Shown here: in pieces, positions 1-7,888 of the stretch
How positions within the stretch are numbered: position 1 is the stretch's first letter
How the letters are laid out: every line of letters starts with the position of its first letter
Assembly (NCBI GenBank): GCA_947598455.1
Contig: CANQFI010000050.1
Span: 1-11,473, forward strand
Length of the DNA: 11,473 nt
Source of the DNA: an uncultured Bacilli bacterium
GTDB lineage: Bacteria; Bacillota_I; Bacilli_A; RF39; UBA660
Direction: 5' to 3'
Translations under genes and position numbers: made by a program
The notes under the pieces: generated by a model
The model's database searches: none
The model's input: only the letters and a program-made list of their open reading frames with translations
What the model was told of the DNA's origin: nothing

Positions 1-1224
1 CTTTTTATTTTAGGAATAATTATTCTTTCAATGCTATGTCTTAACGTTAAAGCCGAAGCTAGTATTCTTACCTTTGATTATGCTAAAGAAGTTACATATA
101 ACATAAATTATTTATATGATACTAAAGAAGGTTACTTATTTACTGTTAATAATATTGTTTATTCATCTAATAATAATTCTATAATAGCTCAAAAAGAATT
201 TAATAATTTAACTAATATTAAAATAATTGCTTTTAATGACCAATATCTTTTAGTTGGCATAGATAATACTTCTTTAAAAGTTTATTTAATAGATAATTAT
301 CTTCAAATATCATCTTCTAAAGAAATACCTATTACTGATTTTACTAATTTAAACTTATATTCATATAAAGACAAAATCTATGTTCTAGACTTAACTAATG
401 GTGTCTTAAATAGTCCAAAAATATATGAAATAGATAAAGATTTAAATATTATAGAAGAGAATTTTAGTTCATATTCTAGTGAAGATTTAAAAGAAATCTT
501 AAAAAGTGATTATTATCTAATTCATCAAAATGATGATATGACTTACTATAATGCTTCTACATATACTGAAAATAATAATATTTTAGTAGGGTATAAGATA
601 AATGAGAATTCCCAAGAAGAAGCAATTATTAAAATATTAAGTAGTGATGGCGAAGAAGTAACTAAAATTTCTAATCCTCTTTTTACAAGATTTTATGATA
701 TTGAAGTAATTAATAATACAATAGTTACTTTAACTAAAGATTTTAATAATTCTTATTTATACTTTTATGATTTAGAAGGAAATTATTTAGATCGCATAAG
801 TATTAATGATAATCCATATATTGAAAAGATTAATCGTATTGATAATCAAATATATTTAATCAATAATAATATTGTTACAGTTTATAAGTATGATTGCTTA
901 ATTAATACTGAAGAACAAGTATATGGTGCAATAAACGTTTCTAAAATAGCTACTCCAAATGAACCAGTTACAGTCGATGTCATTCCTAATTCTGGTTATA
1001 AAGTTGCTAATATAACTGTTAAAGACACTAAAGGAAATATTATTCCTATAAATGACAATTCGTTTATTATGCCAACTGATGATGTTAATATTAAAGTTGA
1101 ATATACAGCCTCTGTTGTTAATCCCGAAACTGTTGATACAATTCTTACTGTTTTAATTAGTTTTATTGTAATAGGAATAATTTCATATAATATATACCGT
1201 AAATTTAGCTGGTTAAGAAAATAA
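1..1224 (+). CDS. Secreted surface protein, 5' partial: propeller-like body, InlB-type repeat, sortase-like tail
   Basis: The frame is open from base 1, and the codons before the first ATG (base 31) already encode a hydrophobic stretch (LFILGIIILS) running into MLCLNVKAEA. This reads as the core and cleavage region of a signal peptide whose start lies left of the window. No Shine-Dalgarno site precedes base 31, so that ATG is probably internal. The body, about residues 20-300 counted from the base-31 Met, has repeated short strands (YLFTVNNIVY, YLLVGIDN, IYVLDLTNG, NTIVTLTKD, QIYLINNNIVTVYKYD) that look like beta-propeller blades. About residues 300-358 resemble a bacterial InlB B-type repeat (SGYKVANITVKD, then FIMPTDDVNIKVEY). 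The C-terminus is NPETVDT (bases 1120-1140), a hydrophobic helix and a basic tail (YRKFSWLRK), which is the layout of a sortase signal or a membrane anchor. The protein probably sits on the cell surface, possibly binding a ligand. No enzymatic motif is visible. Probably co-transcribed with the next gene, 24 nt away. Confidence 0.8.
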   Translation, partial: LFILGIIILSMLCLNVKAEASILTFDYAKEVTYNINYLYDTKEGYLFTVNNIVYSSNNNSIIAQKEFNNLTNIKIIAFNDQYLLVGIDNTSLKVYLIDNYLQISSSKEIPITDFTNLNLYSYKDKIYVLDLTNGVLNSPKIYEIDKDLNIIEENFSSYSSEDLKEILKSDYYLIHQNDDMTYYNASTYTENNNILVGYKINENSQEEAIIKILSSDGEEVTKISNPLFTRFYDIEVINNTIVTLTKDFNNSYLYFYDLEGNYLDRISINDNPYIEKINRIDNQIYLINNNIVTVYKYDCLINTEEQVYGAINVSKIATPNEPVTVDVIPNSGYKVANITVKDTKGNIIPINDNSFIMPTDDVNIKVEYTASVVNPETVDTILTVLISFIVIGIISYNIYRKFSWLRK

Positions 1225-1248
1225 TAAATAAAGATAGGGTGATTAAAA

Positions 1249-2691
1249 ATGCCAAATAATGAAAATAATAATATAAATAATGATTTTGAACTTCCAAATT
1301 TAAATAATGCTAATGGAGGACAATTACCACCAGAATCAAAACCTGAAAATAAACCTCTAATAGAAATACCACAAGAATATTATGACAAAATAGCAGCCGA
1401 AAAAGAAGAAAAAGCTCGCTTAGAAGCTGAACAAGCTAAAGAACAAGCCGAAAGAAAAGAAGCTCAAAATCTTTTAGGTGGTATTTTTATATTAATAGTT
1501 TTTAATGCTATAGTTATTTTTGCTCTTATATATAGTTATTTAAATTTTAACGAACTTATCATTTGTGCTATTCCCGCATACATAATTATCATGGCTATTA
1601 TTCAAGCTTTAAGAAAGAAAAAAGAAAGTACTCAGCCACTATCTATAATGATGGGTGGTATGGCTGTTGCCATAATAACTTTTCTTTTATCAGCTACAAA
1701 ACCAAAAGAAGTCGATTTATGGAGCTATTATGCTATTGCTAGTGCTATAACTGCCTTTGTTGGTCTTATCTTATCTAGTATCATTACTAACCTTATTGCT
1801 GATCATCAAAATATCAAAGCTCTACAAAGTGTAGGTATGTTACTATTTATTGTTGCTTTAATAGGAGTTCCATATTATTTATATACTAAATATCCTGAAC
1901 AATTTTATAAATTAGTCTTCTTAAAACAGGGTGAAGTAAAAGCCGAAACCGAAGAAGAATTTATTATAAAAACTCTAAAGAATCGTTATGACGTAGATTT
2001 CATTTGTGATGATAAATCAATTCAGCAAAATATTGATCAAAAACATCGTAAAATAAATCAACGATTATGTTATGAAGCAAATTTACTAAATTCTAAAAAA
2101 ATAACTAAAGAAGATATAAGTAAACACTCTAAAGAATTAGAAAATAATCGTATAATTGTTACAAGCATTGCTTATAACGAAAGTGAAAACCAATATATTA
2201 TTGAGGATGATTATATTGACTATGTTCTTTTAAGATCATTCAAACAAAATATTGAAAATAACTTAACCCAAACTCTTAGTGCTAATAAAGTTTTACTATA
2301 TTTATATCCTGAAGAAAATTGTTCATTTATCGGAAATTGTGCGGATAATAAAGATTATTTTGCCAATTTAGAGAAAGAAACGAATCCTGATAATCAATTT
2401 AAAAACAGTACTCAATTAAATTTATCTAAATATTTAAATATGGATGCCAAAGATTTTGTTGATGAATATAAGTTTAAATATATTATAACAGTAACATCTC
2501 CTAACTTTGGTACAGAAGATACTTATCAGCCAGCTGTTAATAGAATACTAGAACAATTAGATAAATTAGGTTTAAAAAATACTTATGGTTATGCTATAAG
2601 TTTATATAATGTTCCTATTGAAAATCCATTCCCTACAAAAGTCTATGAAATAGAGGGAGAAACTAATAGCAATAACACTTTTGTAGGCTAA
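1249..2691 (+). CDS. Unrecognised five-helix membrane protein with coiled coil and large extracytoplasmic domain
   Basis: I do not recognise this 480-residue protein. The N-terminus (1-43) is rich in Asn and Pro and looks disordered. A charged Lys/Glu/Ala coiled coil spans about 44-73 (EKEEKARLEAEQAKEQAERK). Five hydrophobic segments follow at about 75-97, 101-121, 132-149, 157-183 and 193-212. The LRKKK after helix 2 and the odd number of helices suggest the N-terminus is inside and the C-terminus outside. The last 268 residues are mixed alpha/beta, with cysteines at 253, 274 and a close pair in ENCSFIGNC that could form disulfides. No catalytic motif is apparent. The start is supported by AGGGTGATT (1236-1244) five bases upstream. 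It lies 24 nt after the surface-protein gene and 4 nt before the acetyltransferase gene, so the three probably share a transcript. A role in the envelope or in export or display of the upstream protein is only inference. Confidence 0.88.
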   Translation: MPNNENNNINNDFELPNLNNANGGQLPPESKPENKPLIEIPQEYYDKIAAEKEEKARLEAEQAKEQAERKEAQNLLGGIFILIVFNAIVIFALIYSYLNFNELIICAIPAYIIIMAIIQALRKKKESTQPLSIMMGGMAVAIITFLLSATKPKEVDLWSYYAIASAITAFVGLILSSIITNLIADHQNIKALQSVGMLLFIVALIGVPYYLYTKYPEQFYKLVFLKQGEVKAETEEEFIIKTLKNRYDVDFICDDKSIQQNIDQKHRKINQRLCYEANLLNSKKITKEDISKHSKELENNRIIVTSIAYNESENQYIIEDDYIDYVLLRSFKQNIENNLTQTLSANKVLLYLYPEENCSFIGNCADNKDYFANLEKETNPDNQFKNSTQLNLSKYLNMDAKDFVDEYKFKYIITVTSPNFGTEDTYQPAVNRILEQLDKLGLKNTYGYAISLYNVPIENPFPTKVYEIEGETNSNNTFVG

Positions 2692-2695
2692 AGAT

Positions 2696-3154
2696 ATGAA
2701 AATAGAAAAATTAACAAGTTTTAATAAAGACTTTAAAGAAACAATGTCCATTTTTTATAAATGGTGGGGTCAAGAAAAAAATCTTACTTTAGAAGAAATT
2801 ATCAACGAATATAAAAATACTTTATTTAAAAATACTTTTCCTAAAATATATCTTCTAAAAGATAAAAACAAAATAATAGGTATTTATGAATTAAATGAAC
2901 ATGATAGTATTCCCAAAAAAGAATATAAGCCATTTCTAGCTAATGTATTTATTGTTGAAGAATATCGTGGCAATGATTATAGTAAATTGCTTATCTCATC
3001 TGCAATAGAAGAAACAAAAAAATTAGGTTATAAAGCCTTATATCTTCATTCAAGACGAATTAACTATTATGAAAAATTTGGTTTTATCTATATTGAAACA
3101 ATTGATACCATCTATGGACCTAAAAGAGTCTTTAAATATGAAATAAAAGAGTAA
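2696..3154 (+). CDS. GNAT-family N-acetyltransferase
   Basis: This 152-residue cytoplasmic protein has the length and layout of a single GNAT domain, which transfers an acetyl group from acetyl-CoA to an amine. The beta4 strand and acetyl-CoA loop (motif A) lie at about 82-113: ANVFIVEEYRGNDYSKLLIS. The loop RGNDYS departs from the usual R/Q-x-x-G-x-G/A, since Tyr replaces the second Gly. Motif B is clear at 124-130 (YYEKFGF), with an aromatic strand after it. The substrate cannot be predicted. The gene starts 4 nt after the membrane-protein stop and has no strong Shine-Dalgarno site (only a weak TAGG nearby), so it probably depends on translational coupling. Its last codons form the left arm of the shared hairpin terminator. 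Confidence 0.87.
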   Translation: MKIEKLTSFNKDFKETMSIFYKWWGQEKNLTLEEIINEYKNTLFKNTFPKIYLLKDKNKIIGIYELNEHDSIPKKEYKPFLANVFIVEEYRGNDYSKLLISSAIEETKKLGYKALYLHSRRINYYEKFGFIYIETIDTIYGPKRVFKYEIKE

Positions 3155-3182
3155 AAAAACTAAACGTTATTTTTACTCTTTT
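3145..3182. terminator. Bidirectional hairpin terminator between convergent genes
   Basis: A perfect 13-bp inverted repeat, AAAAGAGTAAAAA (3145-3157) and TTTTTACTCTTTT (3170-3182), encloses a 12-nt loop. The stem is A/T-rich with a central GAGT/ACTC. On the + strand it runs into six T (3179-3184). On the - strand the arm also ends in four T, followed by ATTT. The acetyltransferase stop (3152-3154) lies in the left arm and the gerAB stop (3160-3162) in the loop, so one hairpin can end both transcripts. The function is inferred from structure. Confidence 0.85.
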
Positions 3183-4122
3183 TTATTATTAAGCTTAATC
3201 CTACAAATAATATAAATAAATAAGAAATATTATACTTAACTATTAAAATATTAACATAACTCTTATTTAGTATAAATTCATTAAATAAGATAATTCCCAA
3301 AATAATTGTTGCCACTAAATAACTATTCTTAATATTATCTTTTAATACTTTAATAGCTACTAAACCACTAATAATTAAATTAATAATCCATTCCATAACC
3401 AAGATATTTTCAACATTACTAACATATCCTAAAAATTCTATTTTCTTTAATATTAAATATTCTGGAAATCTTACAATACTCGCAAATTCACTTCCATAAA
3501 TACTTACGATAAAAAATGATACAACAATTAAACCGATACATCCTAATATATATCCTATAGAAATATCTTTAAATTTTAAATTTTCTTTATAATTAAGCAA
3601 TAATAAATTAGGTAGCAAAGAAGTACCTGTAAAAATTAAAATCCCCTTAAAAAAATTAATAAATGTAGTATCAAATAGAGGTAACATATTATCTAATTTA
3701 ACTAAAGATATTAATGCTAAAGGCCCCATTATAAAAACAAATATCGAACATGGTATGCATATTTCACTAACTCTTCCTATAACTTTTAATTCTTTACTAC
3801 CACCATATAATAAAACTAAAATAAAGCATAATAAAATAAATAGAGTAGGAGTATTATATAGTAAATAAGAACTAGTTAATGTAGTATCAGCTAAAGTATT
3901 TAACATTAATATGACTATACATATTAAAGAACATAATAACTTACTTATCTTTCCTTTTTTATAAAAAAGATATAATAAAAAATAACCTAATAACATTCCT
4001 AAAAAGCTACATATCAAAATATTATTTTTACTAATACCAATAATTAAACTAAATCCTCCTCCAACAAACAATACTCTTGTTAAAAAGAAACTTAAAATTA
4101 TATATTGTCTTTTATTTATCAT
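3160..4122 (-). CDS. gerAB: GerAB-type spore germinant receptor subunit B (APC-family permease fold)
   Basis: GerAB proteins are integral inner-membrane subunits of spore germinant receptors, related to amino-acid permeases and thought to bind the germinant. The 320 residues are nearly all hydrophobic, with about ten helices. Family hallmarks are the N-terminal NKRQYIILSFF, NTPTLFILL (matching the usual LP-x-TP region), GRVSEICIP near 116-124 followed by LDNMLPLF, and RFPEYLILKKIEFLGYVSNV with EWIINLI before the last helices. At 320 residues it is shorter than the usual ~365. The loss seems to be in the loops, for example after helix 2 (YKKGKISKLL), and not in helices. The ATG at 4120-4122 is preceded by GAGGTG (4127-4132, minus strand). 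The gene overlaps the end of gerAC by 11 nt, as expected for coupled translation. It is last in the operon and its stop lies in the shared terminator hairpin. Confidence 0.92.
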   Translation of the reverse strand: MINKRQYIILSFFLTRVLFVGGGFSLIIGISKNNILICSFLGMLLGYFLLYLFYKKGKISKLLCSLICIVILMLNTLADTTLTSSYLLYNTPTLFILLCFILVLLYGGSKELKVIGRVSEICIPCSIFVFIMGPLALISLVKLDNMLPLFDTTFINFFKGILIFTGTSLLPNLLLLNYKENLKFKDISIGYILGCIGLIVVSFFIVSIYGSEFASIVRFPEYLILKKIEFLGYVSNVENILVMEWIINLIISGLVAIKVLKDNIKNSYLVATIILGIILFNEFILNKSYVNILIVKYNISYLFILFVGLSLIIKKSKNNV

Positions 4123-5137
4123 TTAACACCTCATATATTGTTCCATTTCGATTAATTTTAATATCTGCTTTAATATTAAATTTAATATTTTCTTTCTTTT
4201 TCTTATATTTTTTATAATATTTATCTTCTAAACCTAATAAATCTACCTTTTTACTAAGCGTTTCTTCTAAAAAATCAGTACATTCATCTTCAATAACTTT
4301 ATTAATCTTATCTTGTATTTCTTTATATATATCTTTATCTTTTAAATTATAACCTTCATCCACTTCTTTTACTTTAGCATTTCCACTAATAATAATATCT
4401 ATTTCATTTTTCTTGATATTATAACTTACATCCTTCTTATAAACATTTAAAACATTATTGCCATCATTAAATTCAATATTTTTACTATTTAAAATAAGAA
4501 AATTATATACTTTACTATCAATAATCCCTAAATAACTACTATTATTAAAATAAGCTACTTTATTTACGACAACGCTCTTATCATTTAAAGATAAATAGGG
4601 TAAAGCAATATCGATATTATCATTAATAATATTACTAGCTATAATATCAATATTATCTAAAGTTCCTGCCTCAATATTATAAGTTATAGTATCAATTATT
4701 ACTTGTCCTATTGAGTTATCTTCTACTTTAGTCTTAAAAATATTATTAGGATCTTCACATACTAAAGTATATAAATTAGTACTTATATTAACATCTCTAA
4801 TAACATAATCTATTATAGGATTAATATCTTTTTTAGCCATTTCTTCACTAATTAATAATAACTTAACATGTTTTAAAGATACTTTCTTCCCAGCACTCAT
4901 AATAGCTTTATTAATCGCCTTAGCTAATACTTTATCTTCGGCTTTAACTATTTCTGTAGAAATAGTAGCTGAATCTCCATTCTTAATACTTTTAATTACT
5001 TCAAAACTAACTATATATTCATCATTTTTATAATCAACCCCAATACTATCAACAACGCTCATATTATTTAATTCTTGATAATCATAACAACCACATAAAC
5101 AAAATAAAACTATTAAAAATAATATTATCTTTTTCAT
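4112..5137 (-). CDS. gerAC: GerAC-type germinant receptor lipoprotein (subunit C)
   Basis: GerAC subunits are lipoproteins on the outer face of the inner spore membrane and form the receptor with GerAA and GerAB. This 341-residue protein starts with a lipoprotein signal, MKKIILFLIVLFCLCGC, with lipobox L14-C15-G16-C17, so Cys17 is the predicted acylated residue. The mature N-terminus has the family pattern YDYQELNNMSVVDSIGVDY. The C-terminal part (about 190-335) has the mixed strands and long charged helix (IYKEIQDKINKVIEDE) of the Ger(x)C C-terminal domain, including DLLGLEDKYYKKY. A little shorter than the usual ~370. The start overlaps the gerAA stop as ATGA (5134-5137), with AAGGTGA eleven to five bases upstream. 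The A-C-B gene order differs from the A-B-C order of Bacillus subtilis gerA, and is seen in some clostridia. Confidence 0.93.
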   Translation of the reverse strand: MKKIILFLIVLFCLCGCYDYQELNNMSVVDSIGVDYKNDEYIVSFEVIKSIKNGDSATISTEIVKAEDKVLAKAINKAIMSAGKKVSLKHVKLLLISEEMAKKDINPIIDYVIRDVNISTNLYTLVCEDPNNIFKTKVEDNSIGQVIIDTITYNIEAGTLDNIDIIASNIINDNIDIALPYLSLNDKSVVVNKVAYFNNSSYLGIIDSKVYNFLILNSKNIEFNDGNNVLNVYKKDVSYNIKKNEIDIIISGNAKVKEVDEGYNLKDKDIYKEIQDKINKVIEDECTDFLEETLSKKVDLLGLEDKYYKKYKKKKENIKFNIKADIKINRNGTIYEVLNDK

Positions 5138-6507
5138 GATTTCACCTTATCTATATTATTAGATAATACCTTACTTCTTTTATTATCTTTATTATTTTTT
5201 AATACTGTTTTAAATAAATAAGTTTTATCTAAAGGTGTAATAGGAAATAAATATGGTTCACCTAAAGTCTTAATACTAGTTAAATGAATAATTACTAAAA
5301 ATAATCCCAGTACTAAACCATATAATCCTAAAATAGTTGCCATAAAAAGTAATAAGAAACGATAGTATCTAAGAGCATCTATAATATCTCCACTATTAAA
5401 GACTAATCCCGTAATAAAAGTAATACCTATTATAATAATCATAATCGGACTAGCAATATTTGCTGCTACAGCTGCTTCACCCAGTATTAAAGCTCCTAAT
5501 ATTGATATTGAACTTCCAAAGTTAGAAGGAAATCTCATATCACTTTCTCTTAATATTGCACATAGTATTATCATAAACACTGCTTCAAAAGCCGAAGGAA
5601 AAGGCACACCACTTCTTGCTGCCTGAAATGATATTAAAAGATTAAGAGGTATTGATTCTGAATTATAATTAATTATCGATATATATAAAGCCGGTAGAGT
5701 AATAGTAAGTATTAAACACATAAATCTTATTACTTTTAAGAAATTAACATTAACAGCTTTTACATAATGATCTCCTTGTGGATTAATAAAATCAACAAAA
5801 AAAGCCGGCATTATTAAAGCATACGATGAATTATCAGCTATTAAAACTATCTTTCCTTCAAGTAAAGCTGAACATACTTTATCAGGTCTTTCTGTCTTTA
5901 ATATAGTAGGTAAGGGATGTTTACTACTTATAAGGTTATATAATATTTCTATATCGACAATTCCATCAATATCTATTTTATTAAGTTTATCTTCAATAGC
6001 TTTAACAAACTTTTTCTTAGCAATATCTTTAATATATAACAATGATACTTTAGTTTTAGTTTTTCTCCCTAAATCATAATCTTCATTAACTAAATTAGGA
6101 GTTTTAATTCTTCTTTTAATAAGTCCTAAATTAACAATAATATTTTCATTAAAAGAATCTTTTGGTCCATTAACTGAAGTCTCTGCTAAAGGCTCACTAA
6201 CACTTCTATACAAATCACCCTTAACTTCACAAACAATCATATCATTATCATCATAAACTAAAGCAAATCCATTAAGTAAATATTCACTAATTTGTTTTTC
6301 AGAAGTTAAATAAATAACATTAGGACCACTAATAATATCTTTTAAAAAAACATAAGGTTTACCAATTGTTAAATTCATTAAAATAAAATCATTAATACTA
6401 TTACTACTACATAAACTCTCTAAGTAAACAACACTTACATCATTAATCTTTTTATACTTTAAATCACTTGAATTATTAAACTCTTTTTTTATTTTCTCAT
6501 ATAACAT
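5134..6507 (-). CDS. gerAA: GerAA-type germinant receptor subunit A
   Basis: GerAA is the A subunit of the spore germinant receptor: a cytoplasmic N-terminal domain followed by a membrane bundle. It is diagnosed by RSVSEPLAETSVNGPKDSFN (101-120) with NLGLIKRRIK (126-135), and by VPFPSAFEAVFMIILCAILR (301-320), ESDMRFP and GALILGEAAVAANIASP (338-354). Hydrophobic segments lie at about 256-279, 304-320, 333-350, 352-371 and 382-408. The hydrophilic tail is basic. I chose ATG 6505-6507 (457 residues) because GGTGA (6513-6517) sits five bases upstream, the spacing used elsewhere here. Longer in-frame starts exist (TTG at 6534, ATG at 6519) but the ATG at 6519 overlaps that Shine-Dalgarno site and neither has a good one of its own. 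Slightly shorter than the usual ~480. First gene of the operon. Receptor genes are normally expressed late in the forespore. Confidence 0.93.
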   Translation of the reverse strand: MLYEKIKKEFNNSSDLKYKKINDVSVVYLESLCSSNSINDFILMNLTIGKPYVFLKDIISGPNVIYLTSEKQISEYLLNGFALVYDDNDMIVCEVKGDLYRSVSEPLAETSVNGPKDSFNENIIVNLGLIKRRIKTPNLVNEDYDLGRKTKTKVSLLYIKDIAKKKFVKAIEDKLNKIDIDGIVDIEILYNLISSKHPLPTILKTERPDKVCSALLEGKIVLIADNSSYALIMPAFFVDFINPQGDHYVKAVNVNFLKVIRFMCLILTITLPALYISIINYNSESIPLNLLISFQAARSGVPFPSAFEAVFMIILCAILRESDMRFPSNFGSSISILGALILGEAAVAANIASPIMIIIIGITFITGLVFNSGDIIDALRYYRFLLLFMATILGLYGLVLGLFLVIIHLTSIKTLGEPYLFPITPLDKTYLFKTVLKNNKDNKRSKVLSNNIDKVKS

Positions 6508-6512
6508 ACTAT

Positions 6513-6517
6513 TCACC
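6513..6517 (-). promoter_or_regulatory. Shine-Dalgarno site deciding the gerAA start
   Basis: Read on the minus strand, GGTGA is followed by five bases and ATG (6505-6507). The in-frame ATG at 6519 overlaps this site, so it is unlikely to be the main start. Confidence 0.7.
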
Positions 6518-6548
6518 ATTAATATTGTTACCAATAATTACTAAAATA

Positions 6549-6578
6549 TAATAATTTATTTTACTTAAGTATTTATTC
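6549..6578 (-). promoter_or_regulatory. Possible sporulation-type (SigG-like) promoter of the ger operon
   Basis: On the minus strand GAATA (6574-6578) is followed 18 bases later by ATTATTA (6549-6555). The spacing and the -35 fit the forespore SigG pattern (G-H-ATR, about 18 bp, CATWHTA), but the -10 lacks the leading CA. A different candidate is TAACAA (6525-6530, minus strand) preceded by TGG, ending 17 nt before the gerAA start. Neither is strong. The SigG idea rests mostly on what is known of ger operons. Confidence 0.25.
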
Positions 6579-6589
6579 TTTAGTATAAT
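6560..6589 (+). promoter_or_regulatory. Vegetative (SigA-type) promoter of the methyltransferase gene
   Basis: TTTACT (6560-6565, four of six matches to TTGACA), an 18-bp spacer and a perfect TATAAT (6584-6589). The -10 ends 17 nt before the ATG at 6607, so transcription should begin about 6596, at the GAGGT Shine-Dalgarno site. It overlaps the upstream region of the divergent ger operon. Confidence 0.65.
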
Positions 6590-6606
6590 TAGAATGAGGT
6601 ATAAAT

Positions 6607-7806
6607 ATGAATAATTTAAAAATTGAAAAATTAGATAATTTTGGTCGTGGAATTTGTTATGTTAATGATAAGATAACATTTGTAACTAATGCTTTACCTG
6701 ATGAAATAGTTAATATTAAAATAACTAAAGAATCTAAAAAATATAATGAAGCTATTGTTACAGAGTATTTAAAAAAAAGTCCAAAAAGAATAGCAAGTAT
6801 CTGTCCATATTATGAAGAATGTGGTGGTTGTAATTTACTACATATGTCATATTCTGATACTTTAAAGTTTAAAAAAGATAAATTAGAAAATATCCTTTAT
6901 AAGTATGCCAAATTAACTAAAGACATTGAAATAATTCCTTCTAAAGACTTAAATTATCGTAACAAAGTAACTTTAAAGATAAGTCAAAATAAAGTTGGCT
7001 ACTATCAAGAATCTACTCATAAAATAGTTCCTATAACTATCTGTTCTATTGCTGAAACATCTATTAATGATTTTATTAAAGATATAAAATATTTAAATAT
7101 TAAAAATGGTGAATTAGTAATAAGAAGTAATTATAATAACGAATTATTATTATGGATTAAAACTAAAGAAAATATAAATCCTGATTTTGCTTATTTGAAA
7201 TCGCACCATAAAATATCTGGTATCATTTTAAATGATAAACCAATTGATGGGGAATCTTCTTATATCGAATTAATTAATCATCAATTATTTACTGTATCAT
7301 ATGATTCATTTTTTCAAATAAATCGTGATATATGTTCTAAATTATTTAATCTTATAAATGAATATATTGGTTCTAATGAGGTTATTTTAGATTTATATTG
7401 TGGAGTAGGTACTTTAGGAATTAATGCCAGTGTTAATGCTAAAAAGACCTTCGGTATAGAAATTGTTAAAAATGCCATATTAAATGCTATAACAAATTCT
7501 AAAATAAATAAAAGGAAAAATATTTATTATATGTTAGGTGATGCTTCCGTTTGTCTCCCTAAAATAAAAGAACATATTAATACAGTTATTTTAGATCCAC
7601 CTCGTGCTGGATTAGATAAAATAACTTTAAATACTTTAATAGAATTTAAACCAGAAAAAATAATCTACGTTTCTTGTGACCCTATGACTTTAGCTAGAGA
7701 CTTAAATGAATTAAAAGACTATTATAATATAGACTTAATCAAAGGCTTAGATATGTTTCCATATACTAGCCACGTTGAATGCTTTTGTGTTCTAAACTTA
7801 AGATAA
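6607..7806 (+). CDS. rlmCD: 23S rRNA (uracil-C5)-methyltransferase, RlmD/RlmCD type
   Basis: This enzyme uses S-adenosylmethionine to methylate C5 of uracil in 23S rRNA. In Bacillus subtilis one such enzyme, RlmCD, serves both U747 and U1939. The 399 residues show a short TRAM-like RNA-binding region (1-55), then the iron-sulfur cysteines C66, C72 and C75 (CPYYEECGGCNLLHM) with C146 as the likely fourth ligand. The methyltransferase domain has FFQIN (235-239), DLYCGVGTLG (262-271, SAM loop), DPPRAG (330-335), YVSCDP with the catalytic Cys357, and the closing DMFPYTSHVECF with the likely general base Glu391. All key residues are present. It is shorter than typical RlmCD (~455), mostly in the N-terminal and linker regions. 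The start is supported by GAGGT (6596-6600). The family is certain; the target uracil (U1939, U747 or both) cannot be settled from sequence. Confidence 0.93.
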   Translation: MNNLKIEKLDNFGRGICYVNDKITFVTNALPDEIVNIKITKESKKYNEAIVTEYLKKSPKRIASICPYYEECGGCNLLHMSYSDTLKFKKDKLENILYKYAKLTKDIEIIPSKDLNYRNKVTLKISQNKVGYYQESTHKIVPITICSIAETSINDFIKDIKYLNIKNGELVIRSNYNNELLLWIKTKENINPDFAYLKSHHKISGIILNDKPIDGESSYIELINHQLFTVSYDSFFQINRDICSKLFNLINEYIGSNEVILDLYCGVGTLGINASVNAKKTFGIEIVKNAILNAITNSKINKRKNIYYMLGDASVCLPKIKEHINTVILDPPRAGLDKITLNTLIEFKPEKIIYVSCDPMTLARDLNELKDYYNIDLIKGLDMFPYTSHVECFCVLNLR

Positions 7807-7843
7807 ATACTCGACTTTACAAAGTTTTAGTCGAAGAGTATTT
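7805..7843 (+). terminator. Probable terminator hairpin after the methyltransferase gene
   Basis: AAATACT (7805-7811) pairs with AGTATTT (7837-7843), and CGACT (7812-7816) with AGTCG (7829-7833), leaving a 3-nt bulge on the right arm. An inner ACTTT/AAAGT pairing is an alternative. The stem starts in the stop codon. The T tract after it is poor (TTTATAAAATGTTT), so termination may be weak. Confidence 0.5.
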
Positions 7844-7874
7844 ATAAAATGTTTCACTTCTACGAAACTTATAA
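7842..7874. repeat. Bulged inverted repeat in the 7807-8003 spacer
   Basis: TTATAA (7842-7847) plus GTTTC (7851-7855) can pair with GAAAC (7864-7868) plus TTATAA (7869-7874), with a 3-nt bulge. It directly abuts the preceding hairpin, so the two could act as a tandem terminator or as alternative structures. Some of the pairing comes from the self-complementary TTATAA. Confidence 0.4.
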
Positions 7875-7888
7875 AGATGATAAAATTA

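Noticed and set aside
31..33. ATG at base 31 as the start of the first protein
   Set aside because: No ribosome site precedes it, the frame is open to base 1, and the codons before it encode the hydrophobic core of the same signal peptide.
3160..6507. Broken or decaying ger operon
   Set aside because: All three frames are intact, keep their signature motifs and good ribosome sites; the shortness is spread over loops and not caused by a frameshift or early stop.
6519..6534. Longer gerAA starts (TTG at 6534, ATG at 6519)
   Set aside because: Neither has a Shine-Dalgarno site, and the 6519 ATG overlaps the GGTGA that serves the ATG at 6507.
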